IMG/VR virus record: IMGVR_UViG_3300030107_003634
Span: 16,443 to 62,499 of that record
DNA from: a virus
Strand: one strand, 5' to 3'
DNA length: 46,057 nucleotides
Part shown: positions 33,801 through 41,197 of the stretch, piece after piece
Layout of the letters: each line of letters starts with the position of its first letter
How positions within the stretch are numbered: position 1 is the first letter of the stretch
The notes under the pieces: model-generated
What the model was told of the DNA's origin: nothing
Databases searched by the model: none
Seen by the model: only the letters and a program-made list of their open reading frames with translations
Position numbers and translations under genes: made by a program

Positions 33801-34298
33801 TTAATATTTTTCTGGGTGAGCTTCTGGTATAAATGTATCTACATGAAACCGCTCTCTAAATTTTTCTCTAGGGATGAGAACTATCTCGCTTTGATTATCG
33901 TCCCCGCCCTTTACTACTCTCAAATCTTTTATATTATTTTTAATAAACTCTTTTAATTTATTTATTTTAATCATCCAAACATTATCTTTATTAAAGTAAG
34001 GAAAATAATACATTAAAACATCTGACTCACTAGATGATATTCCACTAGGCTTTCCTTTATATCTTATTTCCACAGCTATATTTCCTGTATCTGTTTCTTT
34101 ATCTTTACAAAAAAAGTCTGTCTTTACTTCAAAAAAAGTCATCATTCCTGTGTTGGGGCTGATACTTTTTAAATCCCATTTAGCGTCAGTGTTAAAGTGT
34201 ATCGTTTCAAAATTTTTATCTTTAAGGTAAACCGCCATATCGTATTCGCCCGTTACCCCTTTAACTAAGTCTTCTTTAAAATTACTTTTATAATCCAT
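33801..34298 (-). CDS. PD-(D/E)XK nuclease-like protein
   Basis: This 165-aa protein has KGVTGEYDMAVYL (Glu18), DAKWDLK (Asp42) and FFEVKTD (Glu57, Lys59), fitting a PD-(D/E)XK core. It continues with IAVEIRYKGKPSGISSSESD, which resembles resolvase-like nucleases found in phage replication modules. It probably cuts structured or damaged DNA. The start overlaps the end of the primase-helicase gene by 11 bases, so it is in the same operon. Confidence 0.6.
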   Translation of the reverse strand: MDYKSNFKEDLVKGVTGEYDMAVYLKDKNFETIHFNTDAKWDLKSISPNTGMMTFFEVKTDFFCKDKETDTGNIAVEIRYKGKPSGISSSESDVLMYYFPYFNKDNVWMIKINKLKEFIKNNIKDLRVVKGGDDNQSEIVLIPREKFRERFHVDTFIPEAHPEKY

Positions 34299-36030
34299 AA
34301 TGTACTGAATGTGTGTTACTAAAGTTATCTAAAGGACAGGTATTCATTTCATCCAAAAACCTACCTGACCTTCTATCGTATTTAAGCATACCTTCTCCAG
34401 GTACACCTACAAGTTTTTGGAACTTTACTTTTTGAACATTAAATCTAACCGAGGTGTCGTATATATCCATAGGATTAACTCTATGTACACACACCACATT
34501 ATCCGCTTTATTAAACCAATTCTGGCTACCACTAATATCATAAGCTGTAGGCATTTTATAATGAACACCAGACTCATCTCTATCCATTTTTCTAGGATGT
34601 GCTATGACTATAAATTTTAAATCATTTACTTGCTCAAATCTTCTGATAGCGGTCAAGCATTCTCCTATGTAAGTAGTTTCGTCCTTACCTTGAAACTTGT
34701 GGTCTAGTTGATTAAATGGGTCTAATAAACAACCTTTTATTCCATGCCTCATAACTAGATGTTTGAACTTTGAGATGATGTTATCTAGAGTAAAATCATC
34801 TTCTGGGTATATTGCGTAGAAGTGTTCGTGTAAAAACTCTATTGCCTTTTCATACTCATGTATCGTCATTCTTCCGCTTTTCTCTATATCAGAAGTGTTT
34901 CCTATAAGCATTTCAACTAGGGTGTCAAACAGGTCGCCTATAGGGTAATTTTCTGGAGAAAAGACCCCCCACTTCCACCCGTACATTAAAGAAGAATTAA
35001 GCATGATTTGAAAGGCCATCATTGTTTTACCGCTTCCAGGCACGCCTGTCCAAACATCTAGCTCTGAGGTCCTTAATTTATAATGATTGTCTAAACATTT
35101 ATATCCTGTAGTTATTCCCTTTTTCTTTCCTCTGTTAAATACGTCAATCATATATTCTTTTTCTGAATTTACTGTAAAAACCCCTTCTATAGGATATGGT
35201 TCAGCAGATTCTATGTGACTTAACATCTCTTGTTTGCCTTGTCGCATTAACATATCATTAGCATCTTTTATTCCCTCAGGAAATCTTACTACATAACATC
35301 TTTCACGGCCAAGCCTTCTACTTAATTCTTCTAATAATATTCGTCCATTTGTATCATTATCCACACATATATAAATCTTTTCCGTTTTTTCAAAATACTC
35401 CCAACAATTATCTATATAAGAGAATTTATTATTATAATTCTTTGTACCAGGATTTGGCGCTCCATCAGGTACAGATATACAACTTTTTATACCCACTTCT
35501 TCCATAGATAGTTTATCTATTTCTCCCTCTACTATATAAATATCTTTAGCGTCTTTTATGTCATCTAATCCGTAAAATATTTTTTCAGCACCTTTATATT
35601 GTTTAAAATTCTTTTCCCCGTCTCTATATTTTATATTTATAAGCTCTCCATCTCTATAATAATTAAAACATATAACATTTCTTTTTTTATCTACTTGAGG
35701 CATATACTCTACCCCTTGAGTTATTTTATTTCTATTAATAACTCCTTGAGAAATACCTCTAGACCTAAACCAGTCTACAGTATTTTGTGATAGTGATGTG
35801 TTATTAATAGGCTTTGGTTTTTCATAAAAAACTTTTTCTTTTTTCATTGTTTTATGTGTGTCCAATATTCCTGAGTCTCCACAGTGATGACATAAATAAG
35901 TTCCTGTATAAGAGTTTACAGCTAAACACTTTTCTTTCTTCTTAGTCCTGTCATGTGAACACATATCACAAACCATTCTAACCTCTCCCTCTGTTTTTCT
36001 TATTACTATTTTATCGTTTTGTGCGCTCAT
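34288..36030 (-). CDS. Primase-helicase
   Basis: This 580-aa protein joins a primase and a replicative helicase, like T7 gp4. The N-terminal zinc ribbon uses Cys21/24 and Cys47/50. The TOPRIM part has YIVEGEID (Glu168) and CVDNDTNG (Asp224, Asp226). The helicase has Walker A GVPGSGKT (329-336), a Walker B strand near GCLLDPFNQ and IAHPRK. It unwinds DNA and makes primers for synthesis by a host polymerase, as no phage polymerase is in this window. Its ATG overlaps the stop of a small membrane protein gene by one base (TAATG). Confidence 0.9.
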   Translation of the reverse strand: MSAQNDKIVIRKTEGEVRMVCDMCSHDRTKKKEKCLAVNSYTGTYLCHHCGDSGILDTHKTMKKEKVFYEKPKPINNTSLSQNTVDWFRSRGISQGVINRNKITQGVEYMPQVDKKRNVICFNYYRDGELINIKYRDGEKNFKQYKGAEKIFYGLDDIKDAKDIYIVEGEIDKLSMEEVGIKSCISVPDGAPNPGTKNYNNKFSYIDNCWEYFEKTEKIYICVDNDTNGRILLEELSRRLGRERCYVVRFPEGIKDANDMLMRQGKQEMLSHIESAEPYPIEGVFTVNSEKEYMIDVFNRGKKKGITTGYKCLDNHYKLRTSELDVWTGVPGSGKTMMAFQIMLNSSLMYGWKWGVFSPENYPIGDLFDTLVEMLIGNTSDIEKSGRMTIHEYEKAIEFLHEHFYAIYPEDDFTLDNIISKFKHLVMRHGIKGCLLDPFNQLDHKFQGKDETTYIGECLTAIRRFEQVNDLKFIVIAHPRKMDRDESGVHYKMPTAYDISGSQNWFNKADNVVCVHRVNPMDIYDTSVRFNVQKVKFQKLVGVPGEGMLKYDRRSGRFLDEMNTCPLDNFSNTHSVHYGL

Positions 36031-36149
36031 TATTTTTTGTTTGATTTAAAAAAATTACACATTATCCCATAAAAAACAATACATAAATACCCTGCTAAAA
36101 ACCCAACAGGTGTCATTAAATACCCAAGAACTAATTGTATATATTCCAT
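36030..36149 (-). CDS. 39-aa single-helix membrane protein
   Basis: ATG at 36147-36149 directly follows the stop of the replisome-organiser-like gene. Its own stop shares one base with the primase start. The product (MEYIQLVLGYLMTPVGFLAGY, then CIVFYGIM and a KSNKK tail) is one membrane helix or a re-entrant pair. No family known. The tight fit of both ends suggests a real, coupled gene rather than a gap. Confidence 0.55.
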   Translation of the reverse strand: MEYIQLVLGYLMTPVGFLAGYLCIVFYGIMCNFFKSNKK

Positions 36150-36638
36150 TTAAAATAAGTTATCAATATCAAAGTTTTGTTTTTTAACGCTATCTGTTGC
36201 GTTTATATCATCATTCCAATGCTCTCCATTTAGCCAAGTCAAAGGGTTTTTTCTATATCTAACGTTAGGTGTTTTTTTAACGTATTCCCCCACAACTTCG
36301 TTTATTTTTATCATGGTGTCTAAGCTTAATCTAAAAAACTTTTGTTTACATTTTTGCATACCAACCTTTTTGTCATAAGTGTCCCAAAATTTATTAAACA
36401 ATTTTTCAACCTCTTCGCCTTGCTCTTTACTCTTAATCTTACTATTTTTTGTTAAGTCTTTCGCTTTAAAGTGTTTTAGTATATTTTCATAGATAAAGTA
36501 AACCTCTGTTTCATTAAAAAATATTTCTATAGGTTTTTCGCTATACTTTACCCTTATAATTATTTTATTCTCATCTAACTCACAACTATATATTGAGCTA
36601 CTATCTATTATTATATCTTCTTTTAATTTTAAATACAT
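36150..36638 (-). CDS. Replisome organiser / helicase-loader-like protein
   Basis: This 162-aa protein has a beta-rich N-terminal domain (1-60). The C-terminal part reads FNKFWDTYDKKVGMQKCKQKF ending with NPLTWLNGEHW. This FWxxYxxKxxKxxA...PxTWLNxxxWxD pattern is shared by phage replication initiator and helicase-loading proteins. It probably brings the primase-helicase to the origin. It is preceded by a terminator-like RNA element that ends just before its start codon and may control its expression. Confidence 0.6.
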   Translation of the reverse strand: MYLKLKEDIIIDSSSIYSCELDENKIIIRVKYSEKPIEIFFNETEVYFIYENILKHFKAKDLTKNSKIKSKEQGEEVEKLFNKFWDTYDKKVGMQKCKQKFFRLSLDTMIKINEVVGEYVKKTPNVRYRKNPLTWLNGEHWNDDINATDSVKKQNFDIDNLF

Positions 36639-36643
36639 ATCCC

Positions 36644-36730
36644 AAAAAAGGGGGCTCTCACGTGCTTGAAATTATGAAAAAACTGCACGTACGACTGAGT
36701 GAATAACCGCTACTTACGCCGAGCACCCCC
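36644..36730 (-). ncRNA. Structured, terminator-like RNA element upstream of a replication gene
   Basis: Read leftward, GGGGGTGCTC (36730-36721) pairs with GAGAGCCCCC (36659-36650), ten positions with one mismatch and one G-T. It encloses a second stem (ACGTGC 36690-36685 with GCACGT 36665-36660). Six Ts follow the outer stem. The ATG of the next gene is at 36638. The shape is that of an attenuator or riboswitch-like element; no known class recognised. Confidence 0.5.
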
Positions 36731-36746
36731 TTAATTATTTATTTAA

Positions 36747-37016
36747 TTAAAATGGTAAATCATCTTCCTTTTTAGACTTAGAAGAGTCAGGCTTATAATC
36801 ATTAATTTTAATATAATGAGTCTTACCATATTCATTAGCCCCATCTTTATTAGCACACATCGTTAAGTTTACATATTTATTACCATTAAATTCATAAACA
36901 TGGTCTTTGATTTTTGCTAAATTCATTGTGAAGTGAACGACTGAACCTCCATCTTCAAATTTGTGCTCCTTTCCATTACCGCAGTAAACTGGAGCCTCTT
37001 TTGTTTTTGTATCCAT
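36747..37016 (-). CDS. SSB-like single-stranded DNA-binding protein
   Basis: This 89-aa protein is a short beta-rich domain (VVHFTMNLAKIKD, YVNLTMCANKDG, THYIKIND). A flexible Ser/Lys linker follows and the C-terminus ends EDDLPF. An acidic tip ending in PF is the hallmark by which SSB proteins contact replication partners. It is small for an SSB but lies in a replication operon, between the DnaA-IV-like protein and the replisome organiser. It probably coats single-stranded DNA. Confidence 0.65.
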   Translation of the reverse strand: MDTKTKEAPVYCGNGKEHKFEDGGSVVHFTMNLAKIKDHVYEFNGNKYVNLTMCANKDGANEYGKTHYIKINDYKPDSSKSKKEDDLPF

Positions 37017-37026
37017 AAGATAATTT

Positions 37027-37449
37027 TTATTTAGTTAAACATTTTTGTAAATCAACTATTTTTTCTTCCAAAATAGTTATCCTTTTAATAATACTCTCTA
37101 TATCATTTTCTTCTTTTGGGTCACTTAGTTCATTAATAACCCCGTTATACATAGATGCGTATTTTTTATATAAACCCATATCAATTTCGTGCATTTTAAT
37201 AGCGTGAATAACTGAACTATGATTCGTATATCCAACTGTCTCTGCTATTTTACTCAGCGTAATTGATTCGTTTCCACTTAATATAGAACAAACCATATTT
37301 CTAGCTTGAACGTATTCCCTTTTTCTACCTGAAGATGTTTTTATTTTATTCTTATCAATTTCCATGTGCTTGGAAACACAATTAATAATCTCTTTAAAAT
37401 AACCTTCTCTTCTAAGCTTTTCTTTATTTAAATAATTTCTCAAACGCAT
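37027..37449 (-). CDS. Stand-alone DnaA domain IV protein
   Basis: This 140-aa protein contains the DnaA C-terminal DNA-binding domain: GRKREYVQARNMVCSIL (41-57), LSKIAETVGYTNHSSVIHAI (65-84), where DnaA has GGRDHSTVxHA. The ATPase domain is absent. It may bind DnaA boxes, either to start phage replication or to compete with host DnaA. A C-terminal helical/coiled-coil region (100-140) may allow dimerisation. Its start overlaps the end of the HTH gene by 26 bases. Confidence 0.8.
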   Translation of the reverse strand: MRLRNYLNKEKLRREGYFKEIINCVSKHMEIDKNKIKTSSGRKREYVQARNMVCSILSGNESITLSKIAETVGYTNHSSVIHAIKMHEIDMGLYKKYASMYNGVINELSDPKEENDIESIIKRITILEEKIVDLQKCLTK

Positions 37450-37618
37450 AGTTAGTATCTACTTTTAATAATAACGCAATTTCTCTAGCACTTTTAACTG
37501 AAAACAAATCTGGTTGTTTTAAGTATTTCCTTACCGTTGGTTTTGATATTCCAATTTCACTTGATAGTTTGTTTCGGCTTATATTTTTATCAGCCATTTC
37601 TTTTATTAGCTTGTTCAT
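37424..37618 (-). CDS. Small helix-turn-helix regulator
   Basis: This 64-aa protein has a helix-turn-helix (ISRNKLSSEIGISKPTVRKYL) like Xre-type repressors or resolvase-type HTH. The start at 37618 follows an AAAATAAA leader; an alternative at 37666 would overlap the exonuclease gene by 29 bases. It is a natural candidate for a phage regulator, perhaps acting at the palindromes near the leftward promoters, but this link is a guess. Confidence 0.7.
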   Translation of the reverse strand: MNKLIKEMADKNISRNKLSSEIGISKPTVRKYLKQPDLFSVKSAREIALLLKVDTNYAFEKLFK

Positions 37619-37637
37619 TTTATTTTGTTTTAGTGGT

Positions 37638-38432
37638 TTATAATAATCCTTCGTGTATATGTTCATAAGGGTCTTTTATTTTGTCTATAAAGTATTCCTT
37701 ATATTGTGATAGTAAATTTTTATATTTTTCCCTACCCTCTTCTATAAACTCAGCGCTACATTCATATATACCTATGTTATATGGAGCTGATTTTTCTATT
37801 ACTATGAATATAAATCTTTCAGCCTTAAATCCATCTCCATAAAAAGCTGATTGTCTATCGTATCCATACTTATAAGCGCTTCCTTTAAAAGAATAAAAAC
37901 TAGAGTCTTGTGTTGTTTTAATATCAACTAATGTTTTTTCATTATCTTTCCAATAATCAGCCTTACATTTACACAATACCCCTGAGTCTGTATCTTTCCA
38001 CACTTGTACCTGCTCACTAACCCCATTTGATAAATAATCCATACACTCATGAGAAGAAAACAATCTATTTCTCATTCCTATTAAAGAATAGAAAGACTTT
38101 TGGTCCAAAACTATATTGTCTTGATTTTTAAGCATAAACATAGCCAACTCTTCCCTTCCAGCTTTAGTTCTTTTGTTAATACCCTCTGGTTCGGGCAATA
38201 CCCTTTCATCAAATTTCTCAGGCTCCAACATACACATATGAAAAGCTCTACCAAATTCTAATGCTTTAGTTTCGGGTCTTAAATCAGGATTCGTTTTAAA
38301 ATGTTCGTACACTAGGGGGCTTTTTTTAATCAACCCTAATTGTGAGTTAGTCACAAAGTCAAAGTCCCCGTAGTACGCCTCATCAGACTTGAATTTGTCT
38401 ATGAAGTGTTTTACTTCTTTTTTAGTTTTCAT
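37638..38432 (-). CDS. recE: RecE-like exonuclease (exodeoxyribonuclease VIII type)
   Basis: This 264-aa protein has the PD-(D/E)XK exonuclease pattern of RecE/YqaJ-type enzymes: LEFGRAFHMCMLEP (His65), CKCKADYW (Asp159), LVDIKTT (Asp170, Lys172) and YGYDRQSAFY (Gln185). It chews one strand from double-stranded DNA ends to leave tails for annealing. It starts one base after the annealing protein's gene, forming a two-gene recombination pair. Confidence 0.85.
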   Translation of the reverse strand: MKTKKEVKHFIDKFKSDEAYYGDFDFVTNSQLGLIKKSPLVYEHFKTNPDLRPETKALEFGRAFHMCMLEPEKFDERVLPEPEGINKRTKAGREELAMFMLKNQDNIVLDQKSFYSLIGMRNRLFSSHECMDYLSNGVSEQVQVWKDTDSGVLCKCKADYWKDNEKTLVDIKTTQDSSFYSFKGSAYKYGYDRQSAFYGDGFKAERFIFIVIEKSAPYNIGIYECSAEFIEEGREKYKNLLSQYKEYFIDKIKDPYEHIHEGLL

Positions 38433-38433
38433 T

Positions 38434-38952
38434 TTATTTTAGTTTATCCGTTAAAGTTTTTATTTGTGCGTCCGTCATATCATATTTACCCATGTGTGTC
38501 CTAACTAGGTCTCCATTACCTTTTTCTATTGACTCTAGCATGGAATTAAATACTTTTGAAGTAGCTTTTTTCTTTACTGGTTTTACTGGTATAGGTGATA
38601 TTGAATTAGATTTTGCTATAGCCATATTCACTTCTTCTGCTGAAGCAACAGAGGTTTTAATACCTATACCAAAATTAGCTAACGCTCTACCCCAAGCAGA
38701 TGTTTCACAATTTTCTACAAAAGAAGTTTTATTAATATAACTTGAGTCTTTTGTCTCATGAGCAATCCCAGTGGCTATAACAAAACCATCCTCGTCTGTA
38801 ATAGTGGCTTTTACAACACAAGCGCCGTCGTCATAATGTATTAAATCTGTTGATAGTGAATATCCGTTGAAGTTTTCTCTGAAGTATCTAAGTCTCTCAT
38901 TAACTTCGACGTAGTCCTTCCCTTTAATTTTAATTGTTTTCAAGTTTTTCAT
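38434..38952 (-). CDS. Single-strand annealing protein (Rad52/ERF-like)
   Basis: This 172-aa protein has the conserved order YVEVNERLRYFRENF, SLSTDLI, VKATITDEDG, GIAHE, NKTSFVENCETSAWGRALA, GIGIKTSVASAEEV. The ENxETSAxGRAL stretch is typical of ERF/DUF1071-type and related phage annealing proteins. It would anneal complementary single strands made by the adjacent RecE-like enzyme. A leftward promoter (38980-39011) precedes it. The last third is a linker and small helical domain. Confidence 0.75.
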   Translation of the reverse strand: MKNLKTIKIKGKDYVEVNERLRYFRENFNGYSLSTDLIHYDDGACVVKATITDEDGFVIATGIAHETKDSSYINKTSFVENCETSAWGRALANFGIGIKTSVASAEEVNMAIAKSNSISPIPVKPVKKKATSKVFNSMLESIEKGNGDLVRTHMGKYDMTDAQIKTLTDKLK

Positions 38953-38979
38953 GGTTTTTTAATTTAATTTAATTTTAAT

Positions 38980-39011
38980 CTAATATACAAAATTTTTTTC
39001 TATAAAAAAAA
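38980..39011 (-). promoter_or_regulatory. Leftward promoter of the TATATTAG family (weak -33)
   Basis: Read leftward: TTTT (39011-39008), 20 bases, TATATTAG (38987-38980). The annealing protein ATG is at 38952. The downstream sequence TTTTGTATATTAGA matches four other sites in this window. Confidence 0.55.
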
Positions 39012-39317
39012 TTATCCTGCGTTTTTTTTCTTTATTTTGTCCCAATTAATTATTATTTTATCCAGCACGGCACATTTTTCATAATCCTCCCCCTCTGCAA
39101 AATGGTCAATCAAATTATCAATCATTCTTAAAAAGCTTTTTTCTTGTTTAATAACTTTTTTTGGCAACTTGTTTATATTTTGTATAATATATTCATATAA
39201 CTCATCTTCTTCGCTTATCAAATATGCCTTGTTTTCGTTCTCTGATAATTTTTCCAATATAAGCATGAACATTACTGCCCTCAACTCTTTCAATATAGTC
39301 TTTAACTTTTTCGCCAT
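39012..39317 (-). CDS. Hypothetical protein, helical, UVR-like tail
   Basis: This protein, 101 aa at most, is helical and acidic; its end GEDYEKCAVLDKII resembles UVR/McsA-type motifs that bind partner proteins. The start is uncertain. At 39317 it overlaps the upstream gene by 116 bases in another frame; ATGs at 39272 or 39266 still overlap it by 65 or more. Either a real long overlap or a frame error. No family assigned. Confidence 0.5.
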   Translation of the reverse strand: MAKKLKTILKELRAVMFMLILEKLSENENKAYLISEEDELYEYIIQNINKLPKKVIKQEKSFLRMIDNLIDHFAEGEDYEKCAVLDKIIINWDKIKKKNAG

Positions 39318-39564
39318 CTAATTTTGTTACTTTATATTCAACAATCTCTAATAATCTTTTTAGTTTAGTTTTTTTTCTAGCCCCAAGTTTTTTGATTTTG
39401 GACAATTTCTCTATAACATCATCATTTATAAGAGACTTGATTTTTCTTATTAATTTTCTTTCGTTTACATAGTCTGAACATGGAGTTCTTCTGGGACCAG
39501 AACCTCTCATTTCTCCCCCTAAGTTACGCAAATTAGCCGATAAATTTAGTATTTCTGCTTTCAT
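39202..39564 (-). CDS. Basic hypothetical protein
   Basis: This 120-aa protein has a Gly/Arg/Pro N-terminal patch (GGEMRGSGPRRTPCSDY), helical middle and basic end (KIIRERKQGIFDKRRR). Likely nucleic-acid binding from charge. It overlaps the next gene heavily (see that entry). No family recognised. Confidence 0.5.
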   Translation of the reverse strand: MKAEILNLSANLRNLGGEMRGSGPRRTPCSDYVNERKLIRKIKSLINDDVIEKLSKIKKLGARKKTKLKRLLEIVEYKVTKLDGEKVKDYIERVEGSNVHAYIGKIIRERKQGIFDKRRR

Positions 39565-39565
39565 T

Positions 39566-39706
39566 TTATTCTTTTATTAAGTTTTCTAGTATTATAATTG
39601 TGTGTGATAGTGCTTGAATTTTTGACTTTCTATTCATCATAGTCTCAAATTCCTTGATTTTATTATTCATTACGCCTATTGCGATTCTTATTTTTTGTTT
39701 ATCCAT
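39566..39706 (-). CDS. 46-aa hypothetical protein
   Basis: Start at 39706 (MDKQKIRIAIG) is chosen because it follows the AAAACTAAAACT leader seen before many neighbours. A TTG start upstream would put coding sequence into the structured gap. Short and helical, ending in IIILENLIKE. One base separates it from the next gene. Function unknown. Confidence 0.6.
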   Translation of the reverse strand: MDKQKIRIAIGVMNNKIKEFETMMNRKSKIQALSHTIIILENLIKE

Positions 39707-39797
39707 AGTTTTAGTTTTTAGTAAAGTATTTTTGGTTGAGGGTTGGTAACGCAAGTGTTTTGTCCTCAATTAAGTTGGTATAACCCCGTCAGGTTGG

Positions 39798-39851
39798 AAA
39801 TCATACACGACTAATAGTATGATTTTATAAGATTGGTTTCTCCTAATCTTA
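39798..39851 (-). ncRNA. Tandem hairpins in a 175-base intergenic gap
   Basis: The gap 39707-39881 has no credible gene. Two adjacent perfect hairpins, each with a ten-base loop, lie inside: TAAGATT / AATCTTA (39828-39834 with 39845-39851) and AAATCATAC / GTATGATTT (39798-39806 with 39817-39825). Neither is followed by a T run, so simple termination is unlikely. It could be a small RNA, mRNA processing site or protein-binding site. Confidence 0.45.
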
Positions 39852-39881
39852 ACCTTTTACACCATTCAACGCCTTAAATAC

Positions 39882-40244
39882 TTATTTTTTTTTATTTTGT
39901 ACCATATACATCAAAGCAACGCTTTCTTTTTCAAATAGTTTTTTACTTGGGTTGTTTCTATACAATTCTTCGCTAATATTATCCCAACAACTCTCAACTA
40001 CCTTTCCATCTTCAATAGTATAGTAAGTATCCCCTTCTTCAAACGGGTAAGCAATTTGTTCTCTAATTTCGTTTAAAAAATAATTAAAGTATTTATTTGC
40101 GTCTCCCATAACTCCTTTTCTATACTTTCTTCCGTAAAATTCCTCATAATTATCTTCGAAAACCGCTTCGTCCCCGTATATTTCTTTTAGTTTGTTGTTT
40201 GTTAGCTTCCTTGCTAACTCTCTTGTTTTAATTTTTATCTTCAT
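39882..40244 (-). CDS. Conserved phage hypothetical protein
   Basis: This 120-aa protein has the stretch GDTYYTIEDGKVVESCWDNIS followed by FEKESVALMYM, a pattern I know from small proteins of Bacteroidota and other phages without known role. The N-terminus is basic. It overlaps the 51-aa gene upstream by 17 bases. The conserved YTIEdgkvv segment often precedes variable domains. Confidence 0.6.
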   Translation of the reverse strand: MKIKIKTRELARKLTNNKLKEIYGDEAVFEDNYEEFYGRKYRKGVMGDANKYFNYFLNEIREQIAYPFEEGDTYYTIEDGKVVESCWDNISEELYRNNPSKKLFEKESVALMYMVQNKKK

Positions 40245-40383
40245 TTTTTTTGTTTATTAAGTCTATACATTTTTGTTTATAAGACTTCTCTGCCTCGCTT
40301 CCTAACTCACTTAATCTCATAAGTATTTCTTCATAACTTTTGTCCATTTTCCCTATTCTTTTTATAAATTCTTTTTCTTTCAT
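40228..40383 (-). CDS. 51-aa charged hypothetical protein
   Basis: ATG at 40381-40383, TAA at 40228-40230. A lysine/glutamate-rich helical protein starting MKEKEFIKRIGKMDKS and ending NKKNEDKN. First gene after the leftward promoter at 40410-40440. The overlap with the next gene and the clean frame support it. Confidence 0.6.
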   Translation of the reverse strand: MKEKEFIKRIGKMDKSYEEILMRLSELGSEAEKSYKQKCIDLINKKNEDKN

Positions 40384-40409
40384 AGCGTTTAGTTTTAATT
40401 ATTATATCT

Positions 40410-40440
40410 CTAATATACAAATAATTTTCATATAAACAAA
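40410..40440 (-). promoter_or_regulatory. Leftward promoter of the TATATTAG family
   Basis: Read leftward: TTTG (40440-40437), 19 bases, TATATTAG (40417-40410). ATG of the next gene at 40383. A degenerate version of the 19-bp palindrome (40433-40451) covers the TTTG. Confidence 0.6.
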
Positions 40441-40457
40441 ATTATTTCATACTTTTT

Positions 40458-40700
40458 TTATTTATTTAACTCGTTATTACTATATACCCCTAATAAATTG
40501 TTGGCTAAAGTTTCATACTCATCATACGCTTCGTTATAAAATTCTTGTGCGTTTTCGTTGAATATCATAAATCCATCTTCATTTTCTTGTAAACTACCCT
40601 CTGTGTATGCCTCTTCCCCAAATCTTTCTTCAACTATTCTTGTTACTATTTCATCTATAAATTCCATGAATTTTGAATTTTCTATATATATTTTGCTCAT
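40458..40700 (-). CDS. Acidic hypothetical protein
   Basis: This 80-aa protein is strongly acidic (many Glu, Asp, Tyr) with no membrane segment. Small acidic phage proteins often mimic DNA or bind host enzymes, but nothing here proves that. Leader AACTAAAAATT before ATG. Function unknown. Confidence 0.6.
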   Translation of the reverse strand: MSKIYIENSKFMEFIDEIVTRIVEERFGEEAYTEGSLQENEDGFMIFNENAQEFYNEAYDEYETLANNLLGVYSNNELNK

Positions 40701-40720
40701 AATTTTTAGTTTTTAATTGT

Positions 40721-41017
40721 TTATAAATGCCCTCCATATTTTTCTCCCTCTATATCATATCTCGTTTCGCTTTCTGATTCCCTTTCGTTAAAGTTAGATT
40801 TGTGATAGTTATTTGCGTCATAATCTAATCCAAATCCAAAATGATATTCTGATTCGTGTAATCGTTGCTCTAAATCATCTGTATATAAATGTTCATTCTC
40901 AAATAGCCAATCTGCTACATCATCTTGTTTGATATGTTTAGGTATAGGTATAGTTACCTCTGCGTATTTATGATATACGCTTCTGTTTGATATTGTTACT
41001 AATCTTTCTTTTTCCAT
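40721..41017 (-). CDS. Acidic hypothetical protein
   Basis: Start at 41017 (MEKERLVT) follows the AATAAAATT leader; an ATG at 41032 in frame is possible. The 98-aa product is acidic with many Tyr, Glu and His (LHESEYHFGFGLDYDAN), DWLFENEHLY near the middle. Family unknown. Confidence 0.6.
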   Translation of the reverse strand: MEKERLVTISNRSVYHKYAEVTIPIPKHIKQDDVADWLFENEHLYTDDLEQRLHESEYHFGFGLDYDANNYHKSNFNERESESETRYDIEGEKYGGHL

Positions 41018-41021
41018 AATT

Positions 41022-41192
41022 TTATTCTTCATTTAATTCATAACCATTTATTCTTGTGTCTACTATAAGTTTATGTTTAATTTCATAACTCATTTCATTA
41101 ATAATTTCCTCAATCTGTTCTTCTGTTAAGTCCATTTCAAAATATAAACCTATATTTATATAAGCAACACCATATTTATTTTCTTTTTCCAT
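41022..41192 (-). CDS. 56-aa acidic hypothetical protein
   Basis: ATG at 41190-41192, TAA at 41022-41024. Starts MEKENKYGVAYINIG and ends RINGYELNEE, with an acidic helix (LTEEQIEEIINEM). It has the same leader type (AAAAATT before ATG) as its neighbours and sits four bases before the next gene. Function unknown. Confidence 0.65.
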   Translation of the reverse strand: MEKENKYGVAYINIGLYFEMDLTEEQIEEIINEMSYEIKHKLIVDTRINGYELNEE

Positions 41193-41197
41193 AATTT

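Noticed and set aside
35357-35365. Perfect DnaA box TTATCCACA
   Set aside because: It lies inside the primase TOPRIM codons for Val-Asp-Asn, so coding constraint explains it. It is a single site with no cluster around it.
36650-36730. Possible tRNA (about 80 bases, G-rich acceptor-like stem)
   Set aside because: No T-loop (TTCGA) or anticodon arm can be drawn, and six Ts follow the stem as in a terminator.
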